Source of the DNA: Obelidium mucronatum
Taxonomy: Eukaryota; Chytridiomycota; Chytridiomycetes; Chytridiales; Chytriomycetaceae
DNA: 64,000 nucleotides
Assembly: GCA_025765595.1 (NCBI GenBank)
Contig: JAIVFH010000077.1
Location: 62,001 to 126,000, forward strand
Direction: 5' to 3'
The notes under the pieces are model-generated. The model was not told where the DNA came from. It did no database searches and worked only from the letters and a program-made list of their open reading frames with translations. Positions within the stretch are counted from its first letter, which is position 1, and each line of letters starts with the position of its first letter. Of this stretch, positions 57,801-64,000 are shown in pieces. The translations under genes and the position numbers were made by a program.

Positions 57801-57936
57801 GGATCAAGAAAAGTCGTCCCATCTATGTTTGCAGTCTGATGCAAAGATTGTTTTGTATGATCCGTTGGAGAACGTGGTTTGGCACAACCCAGGTAACGTG
57901 ACTGGGTTTAGTGGAAGCGGGAATCCTTGCGAGTAA
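51835..57936 (+). CDS. Secreted multi-unit bulb-type lectin repeat protein
   Basis: Ten exons (51835-52465, 52528-53286, 53337-53732, 53782-54192, 54263-54655, 54709-55563, 55620-56066, 56116-57036, 57095-57538, 57602-57936) give 1,863 residues, with no frame break. A signal peptide (AQFFTWVFLLLTAFATG) is followed by about 13 units of roughly 130-150 residues. Each unit has a DxNLxxY-type strand, WTTGLDGN-like loops, a CLxxDGxLxLYD strand, and closes with CLxPGxxLxxCQYxxxGxYYLxM. One unit has QSDGNMVIY, an exact match to the QxDxNxVxY mannose-binding motif of bulb-type (GNA-related) lectins; others keep two or three of its residues. The cysteines are probably paired in disulphides. No membrane anchor is seen at the C-terminus. 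All nine introns are phase 1 and fall just before the DxNL strand. Confidence 0.85.
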
Positions 57937-58049
57937 TAAATTAGTTACGGTGCTTTCTGGATTTTATTACATCGCCAAAGAGACAAACATGAATCAAAAG
58001 AAACACCAAAGTTGCAATACGAAAAAGATTTGAGTAATTTTTTGATGGA

Positions 58050-60082
58050 ATGGATGTGCCAGCGGATTTCCCGTACAGGAGCGTTGCTCTGCTTCTATTG
58101 GTAAACTTCACCATATAATCGTTGTTACAGTTGCTAAATTGTTCTTTGGTCTGGTATTGACAGACAGTTATGCCTGAGGTATTTGAATATTTGTGAATTC
58201 ATTATGAGATTGACGTCTCAACGCCTAGGTTCTTATCCATTCCATGCTTGGCCCCACTTATCCGTATATGGTCAAGTTTTTACTTCCTGGAGAAGATCGA
58301 ATTGGATACTTTGCAGGTCTGCTTCAGGTACTGATTTGTTAGTTTGCGCGCGAAAGGTAATAACACTACTTCTTCCGACAGAGTGCTTACTTTCTACCCA
58401 CAATTGTGTGCGCTCCTGTTATGGGCTTCTTGAGCGACAAGTATGGTCGGAAGGTATGCTACAGTTCTGATCCCACACACCTTTTAAAAAAACACACCAC
58501 CCACAGCCAGTGTTATTATGTGGATTAATGGGATATGGATTCGGAACAATGCTCTTGGGTCTTTCTACCTCATTCCATATGTCTCTCTTTAGCTTGTTTT
58601 TTACTGGCTGCTTTGCGGGGAACACAATTGTGGCGAAAGGAATGATTGGGGAACTTACTAAGGATGACAAGTCAAGAGCGTTGGGATATTCTTGGTATGG
58701 GATTGTGTATGGAGTCTGCGGAGTAATCGGTGCTATTATGGGTGGCGTGCTGGCAGATCCGATGTTGTATGAAGGTGTGCCAGTTCTTGAGACGCGGCCC
58801 TATCTATTAGCTTGCAGTATTGGAGTTTTTACTGCAGCTGTTGCGGGATCTATCGTCCATTTGATGCTTCAGAAACCGTCGTTGACGCATCCGAATGATC
58901 CAATAGAACTGGAAAATAGCACCAAAGGATACAATCAAATCATGTTTGATGCAACAGAAGAACCAATTGACTTGTCGAGTAATCAGCGGGAAAAAGTGGA
59001 TGTGAAGGGTTTCAGGAGGCGAACATCCGGTCCTGAGTTGGATATCACCGATTGTGTTGAAATGGAGACCATGGAAACACTTGCGGAACCTTCGAGGAAA
59101 TTCAATGCTCTTTCAAAAAAAGACGACTCGGACGCTGAATCGGATGACGAAGAAGAGGACTTGTCGTATAACGGAGGCGAATTTTACCACAATCACATCA
59201 AACCATATCTCAACATCATGACGCGGAAAACTATTGTTCCTCTTGCGTTATATTCACTTTTTGCCTTGTCGAACGCCATCTTTTTGACGGCGCTATCTCT
59301 GATTGCTGCGGCTCCTGTTTCTCGCGGAGGCTACAATTTGAGTCAACGCGTCGCCTTTTGGAGTATGAGTGGCTACGCGTCTGTCAAAATTTTGGTCAAG
59401 GCGTTTTATTACAGGACCAACTCGGTTTTGGGGACGCGGTGGACGTATCGGCTAGGGGTTGGGATCATGATTCCGGCGGTGCTGTTTGTTCCTGCCCGAT
59501 TCGGATTGAACTGGAAAACTTATTGGGCAAGTGTATCAGAACTGGCAAAAAATTCTACGATTGTTGTGGCTTCTTCTGCTGCAAGTACAGGATTATCAAC
59601 GACGGCAGCACTAACCACTAGTGAAACTGTCGGCGTTATTGTTAAGAGGTCTCTTTCTTCCATTGGAAACAAGATCCATGATGGTGGATACGAAGTTCCC
59701 GTTGCAGGATTAGTTGTACTTACATCAATGATGGGGTTAGGCGATGGCCTGACATACCTCTCTGTCGTGATGGTAACCGCCCTATAAAAAATGAGCAAGA
59801 TTCAGTTATCTAAGCATCTGTATTCTGGCTCAGCTAATTACAGACTCGGTCCCTGACACGCAATTCGGATTGATTCACGGATTAGGTGGTTGCTTGGCTT
59901 CAATAGTGAGGACAGTCGGTATGTTATCAATTATTCTTTTTTGAGATTTCTCAATTTAAGTCCTTCCAAAAGGTCCAACCTTGGGTGGGATCTTATGGGA
60001 GGCTGGAGGTTCGAATTGGACCGTCTTTGTGTTGACTGCATTTATCATTGCATCAAACCTTGCCATTTCATTCATTATATAA
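58050..60082 (+). CDS. Major facilitator superfamily transporter (ZIFL-like)
   Basis: Seven exons (58050-58100, 58164-58178, 58229-58327, 58382-58453, 58507-59772, 59834-59918, 59973-60082) give 565 residues. Exon 2 is a 15-nt microexon (TVMPE). Landmarks are PYMVKFLLPGEDRIGYFAG, the loop 2-3 motif GFLSDKYGRKPVLL typical of MFS proteins, GYSWYGIVYGVCGVIGAIMG, a long acidic cytosolic loop (about residues 230-320: DDSDAESDDEEED), then DSVPDTQFGLIHGLGGCLAS and VGPTLGGILWEAGG. The order and TM-11/12 motif resemble the ZIFL/multidrug branch found in plants and fungi. The substrate cannot be told. Hydrophobic segments suggest 12 helices. A reading that starts at ATG 58045 would use another frame and does not splice. 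Confidence 0.8.
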
Positions 60083-60141
60083 AAAAATAAGAATAAGAAT
60101 TAGTATAATCGACGGTTAAGATATTTATTACTAATGATAAA

Positions 60142-61588
60142 TCAAAATGCAATTGAAGCTATGACGGCAACAAAAAATAGTGAAAGTGATAACGTATTCG
60201 CGTCTCCCCCGTTATTTTTGGTAACACTGACACCAGGAAGACTTCCTTTTGACGATTCCTGTCCCATTGCCCATAAGACAGTGCTGTTGTCGTTCAAGCT
60301 TTTGAGTCCGGCAACAAACGCTGCCAATGTAGGAGGATCAACCGTAACCCGATAATCGTTTTCCGTATTATTGTCTTCGATCTTGTACATTTCAAAGCAA
60401 ATGACCATTTTCACCAGTGGGTAGCGTTTGAGAAAAGCCTGATTAAACAAGAAAGAATTCCAAAAACTCTATAGCATGGTTGTGTCAGCACTTAGCAGTC
60501 GGTTTGAAATGAAAAAATGGTGAACAGGCTCACCATCGCTACTTTGGTTCTGCCGACACCTGCGTCTAATGGCGTGGCTGTTCCAGACACGGGATCTAAA
60601 GTTGCCACATGGAACCCGCTTCCACTCTCTGAGATCATGACTGGTTTACCGTACTTTGCCGCGTATTGCTGATAAAACGAAATTGGCCCTCCTTCCGGTC
60701 CTTGAGCATCGATAATTTGGGAAACGTAATTTGAAGGCGCGATTGTGTTGTGAATCCATGGATAATCATTGACCGACCCTTTCCAGTACAAGGAAACACC
60801 GACCCAGTCAACGTATTCGGGTCCAGGCCAATATGGATCGTATGGTTCTTTGTTATCTGGACCGTTGTAGTTGGGAGACCAGACCAATGCAACTTGGGGC
60901 GAAATTTTGTTGAGGATTGTGTAAGCGCGTTTCCAAAATGGTACGAATTCGTTGGGTTTTTGGCCGTACACGAACCAGTCGCCATTCATTTCAGGAGCTG
61001 TATTAGACACATATTTGTTGAGTTCAAGCAGGTTTTCAATATTGCAAGTTTACCCAAACGGAGGAGAAGATTTCGATTCGTCGTTGACTGAAAAATAGCA
61101 GGTATTAGAACATATGAGTTATTACGGGAGGACTCACAGTGATCATGTTGCATTGATTGGCAAGATCTGTCAGCATTGAATCTGTAATGTTTGATAACCC
61201 CGTAGGGTAAATCGTCAAAAGAATAGCCGCATTCGTTCCTTCGTTTAAAATGCTGAGGTTGATTGTTCCGTCTACGTTGTGGTTGGCCAAGTCATAATCT
61301 GGAGGACCACTGACAGCTGGACGTGGAGGGAGCATCTGCCACACCTCAAAGGCGCCTTTGTTTGATCGATGAGCATTTATTCTCAAGATGTAGAATAAAC
61401 AGTTGCAAACCAGCATTAAAGCCAATCCGTTTGTTGAAGGCAAGATGGGAGTCGCGACCAGAAACATGGGCATTTGAAGTGTCTACCCAGGCACCAAAGA
61501 CAAGTTTGCCGTCAGGAGGCTCGTATTTTGTCAGAGCCAAGGTGCACGATGCAATCGATGCTAGAATCGCAAGCTGAAGGAGAAACAT
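60142..61588 (-). CDS. GH26-like secreted glycoside hydrolase with GPI-anchor signal
   Basis: Five exons (61588-61411, 61355-61138, 61087-61054, 60997-60534, 60438-60142) give 396 residues. The N-terminus is a signal peptide (FLLQLAILASIASCTLAL). Then KLVFGAWVDTS starts the barrel. RNLLLRLAPEMNGDWFVYG holds the acid/base glutamate in the EMNG motif typical of family 26. VALVWSPN and WVGVSLYW follow, then KPVMISESGSG with the likely nucleophile glutamate. GH26 enzymes are mainly beta-mannanases, but the exact substrate is not settled by these motifs. The C-terminus is a glycine/asparagine small-residue site followed by a hydrophobic tail (LSLSLFFVAVIASIAF), as for GPI anchoring at the cell surface. 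The 34-nt exon 3 is needed to keep frame. It is convergent with the MFS gene, 59 bp apart. Confidence 0.8.
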
Positions 61589-61720
61589 TTTTGGTGTTTG
61601 AGTGACCTCTTTCCCGCCTTTTTATCATTTTGCCGCTTGAACCAAAAACGATTCAATGTGACACATGACAAATCAACAAAAGATAACAGTTATCAATTTT
61701 AGATCAATGGCTTTCAATAG

Positions 61721-63614
61721 TTAGGCCCCAAGAGCACTTTTCAAAAGGTCCTCATACTTCTTAACCATTCGAGGTCGATCCTGGGCCTTATATAATGCCA
61801 CTAAACACTTGACAGATTCAATCACGTAATCTGTGTCATCCGGTCCAAATTCGACTGTTGCGTCGAAATCAAAAGCCCGCAAATACATTCTCTCTGCCTT
61901 ATCCATCTCATTCGCCTCTTGATGGCCCATTCCCAGGCGAAAGTACATTTCAACTGTAAACTTTACAGCCACGTTCGGTGTCCCCATCTTTGTCAAGATT
62001 TCAGCAATGCTCTTCAAAGTGTCAACCACTACAGGATCAAACTGGCCCAGCGCCTTCTTTTGAGCATCAAGAAGTCCTAGATAGCTTTTGATGGCATCGT
62101 CCCATTCGCTGACTTTAGTATGATGCTTTGCAGCGATCTCAGCCTTTTGCAAAGCATAGTCTGGACTGCCGACCACCAATTGCCGTTTATATAGAGCCAG
62201 CAAGTGGAGCTTGTTTTCATACTTTTTAGAAAGAGTGGCGTTTCCTTGAGACTTGTATATGTCCTTCAAGTATTTGGCAGATTCCACTACGAAATCGATA
62301 GGTTCGGATTCTCCTGTCTCTGATTCCACACCTCCTTCGCCAAATTGAATCGTTTTAAGGAATAGGGTTTCTGCGATTGTATAGTTCCGGTCTTGGAATG
62401 CCTTGACAGCCAATTGGAAGCTAGACTCGACAGCTTTTTTGGGGTCCAGCAATTGACATACTGCAACAACTCTATTGTCGGTTTCAGCGATTCCACTCGA
62501 CTTAAATGCTTCATGGCATTCGAGAAGATAGGGAATGGAAAGCTCCATAGTTCCCATCTGATGGTGAAGAGTTCCCAAGGCCAATTGATATGTGGCTCGA
62601 CGGAGAGAATCTTGTTCATGTTTGAGGTAATATTCAATATGAGCCAGTATCCAGTGAGATACAAGAACAAGAATTTGGCGGTCCATTTCGCGGAGTGTGA
62701 TGTTTGTTTGTATTGTCTGCAGTATCACGGCTTTATCCGATTCAAGAAGAGCGGACGAAGATTCGATTGAAAGACTGGAAAGCAAATCATGGAAATCACT
62801 AGGACTTGATTTCACAATGTTATGAAAGGTATCGGTGGCCTGAATGAGAAATGAGTGTTAACATCATAAATAGCGCCAAACGAGTAATCAAGCACACCTC
62901 AGGACCCATGGCAATGTAAAAGCTACTTCCGGTCTGTATACAACAATAAAGCTCAAAGAGGCACCAGGATCTCTTCAACTCAAGCTCATCCTCCCAATCA
63001 GAAACAACCAAAACCACATTCTCAATTTGCTTGACAGACTTCATAAACACAGACGCCCACCAATCCGACGGCCTCGTGGATGAATTGACATGTTGAGAGA
63101 TACTAAAAACATCCATCCAAATCACAATGGAATGACGATCCAACAAACCCCTTCCATCAAAGAAGGAATATAGTGCATCGACTGTATCAAGGAAACGACT
63201 TGCATGCGAATGTGAAATAAACCAGTTGGATTCATGAACCGAATCAATTTTCAAGGCGTCGTGGCTCTGAAGCAATTTGGCTGTAAATGGCAATTGTGAC
63301 CTTTCCGTGAGAGGTTTGATGAATTGGCGTACGAGAGAGTGCGTGCTAAGCTCATCCAGCATTCCTCTTCCACCCCAATCTTCAATCAGCGTTTCGAGGA
63401 TTGATAAACGGATCCCGAGGGTAGGCAGTGACAAGGGGTCCTATATATTTACGAAATTAAGGGGGAAGGCGCAGACTTCAAACGACTGATCAATCTGAGA
63501 AAGAGAGTTCAGCAATACCTTGGCGCTGTCCAATAAATTGACCAGTTTGATGCTGCTTTGATCGTTTCGGGAAACTCCTTCCAGAGCTTGCTGGATTGCA
63601 AATGTCGCCTCCAT
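61721..63614 (-). CDS. TIR-like domain plus TPR protein
   Basis: Exons 63614-63519, 63440-62898 and 62839-61721 give 585 residues. Residues about 95-210 read NWFISHSHASRFLDTVDALY, then IVIWMDVFSISQH, then WWASVFMKSVKQIENVVLVV and WCLFELYCCIQTG. This is the layout of TIR/toll-like folds: a first strand with SHS, a conserved D-V-F after strand B, a hydrophobic VVLVV strand and a W-C-x-x-E helix whose glutamate matches the catalytic position in NAD-cleaving TIRs. The rest is helical TPR-like repeats (ATYQLALGTLHHQMGTMELS; AVKAFQDRNYTIAETLFLK; WDDAIKSYLGLLDAQKKALG; NEMDKAERMYLRAF). Similar TIR-TPR proteins occur in algae, amoebae and chytrids. The activity is unknown. It is one of two TIR-like genes in this window. 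Confidence 0.7.
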
Positions 63615-63751
63615 CCGAGATTGACTTTAATTGTTTTTCTATACAGTTAATTATAAGCTATAATTAAATGAGAAGGTACACTATTTAACATAAATTATTT
63701 TGGCTCAGTGATGCGTGATTCCCTTTATTTCTTTTTTGCAGGCTCAATTGA

Positions 63752-64000
63752 ATGTTGTCAAGCCAAAGCACTTGCAAGAGTCCAAACACCTGCCCATGCT
63801 GCCAGGCGGCATTCACCCAGCTGGAGTGTGTCTATCAGGAAACTCTCGATGAAATCAACATCTACCGAAAGCTGCTAAGACTCCCTCCAAAGACTGGTTT
63901 GGCCTCATCATCACCGCTATCCCAATCTCAGATCGCTCGCAGAAGCAATGCACTCTCACTGCAAATTGTTCCGCCCGAAGTTCTAGATCGAATTGTTTGC
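63752..64000 (+). CDS. F-box-like protein, N-terminal part (runs off the window)
   Basis: Starting at ATG 63752, 83 codons are visible. The first 25 residues hold a cysteine-rich piece (CKSPNTCPCCQAAF) that could be half of a zinc site. After a short helix (LECVYQETLDEINIYRKLLR) and a serine linker, the sequence reaches LQIVPPEVLDRIV, the usual opening of an F-box (LPxExLxxI). It is divergent from the TIR-TPR gene, 137 bp away. The product cannot be named further. Confidence 0.5.
   Translation, partial: MLSSQSTCKSPNTCPCCQAAFTQLECVYQETLDEINIYRKLLRLPPKTGLASSSPLSQSQIARRSNALSLQIVPPEVLDRIVC

Noticed and set aside
59358..59621. Alternative frame inside the MFS transporter
   Set aside because: It lacks hydrophobic periodicity, and the main frame continues through the region with helices and splices correctly to the final exons.

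Overview
This is nuclear DNA from a fungus that very probably makes flagellated zoospores (Chytridiomycota or a close relative). The genes are dense, on both strands, and broken by short GT-AG introns. Typical fungal genes are present: a Spa2-like polarity scaffold, an Rvs167-like BAR-SH3 protein, Tma16, a Ctr copper transporter and a KDZ transposase. They sit beside genes that yeasts and filamentous Dikarya generally lack: a full inositol trisphosphate receptor, a Cep57-like centrosome protein and an axoneme-type protein with repeated [S/T]HFxLGxD motifs. Gene models were built by hand from splice sites and reading-frame phase; no search was run.

Layout: 1-283 protein kinase start (minus); 483-1630 MTA phosphorylase; 1745-4472 ankyrin-DIL protein; 4572-4773 I78-type inhibitor; 4868-16222 IP3 receptor (minus); 16806-17737 copper transporter; 18056-18506 small Pet100-like protein; 18867-19468 gene fragments including an ABCA tail; 19606-21906 axonemal protein; 22017-27055 an F-box/ankyrin protein, an F-box-like zinc protein and a Crinkler-like NTPase; 27451-32762 a 1,714-residue protein joining TIR-like, Sel1 and 2OG-Fe(II) oxygenase domains; 33885-36177 Spa2-like; 36352-39354 intact KDZ transposase; 39386-41023 homeodomain/PHD protein; 41296-43615 Rvs167, with hairpin-filled introns; 43711-44454 Tma16; 44517-51582 Cep57-like protein with a repeat array; 51835-57936 secreted lectin-repeat protein; 58050-60082 MFS transporter; 60142-61588 GPI-anchored GH26-like enzyme (minus); 61721-63614 TIR-like/TPR protein (minus); 63752-64000 start of an F-box-like gene.

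The genes do not form one pathway. Themes are cell polarity and membrane shaping (Spa2, Rvs167), calcium signalling (IP3 receptor), flagellum and centrosome (axonemal protein, Cep57), the cell surface (lectin array, GH26) and an accessory set (Crinkler-like, TIR-2OG fusion, TIR-TPR, KDZ). The most unusual items are the TIR-Sel1-2OG-TIR-Sel1 protein with an internal module duplication, the hairpin array in the Rvs167 introns, the lectin gene whose nine introns are all phase 1, and single-base frame breaks, all of the +1 type, in several conserved genes between 0.6 and 17 kb.
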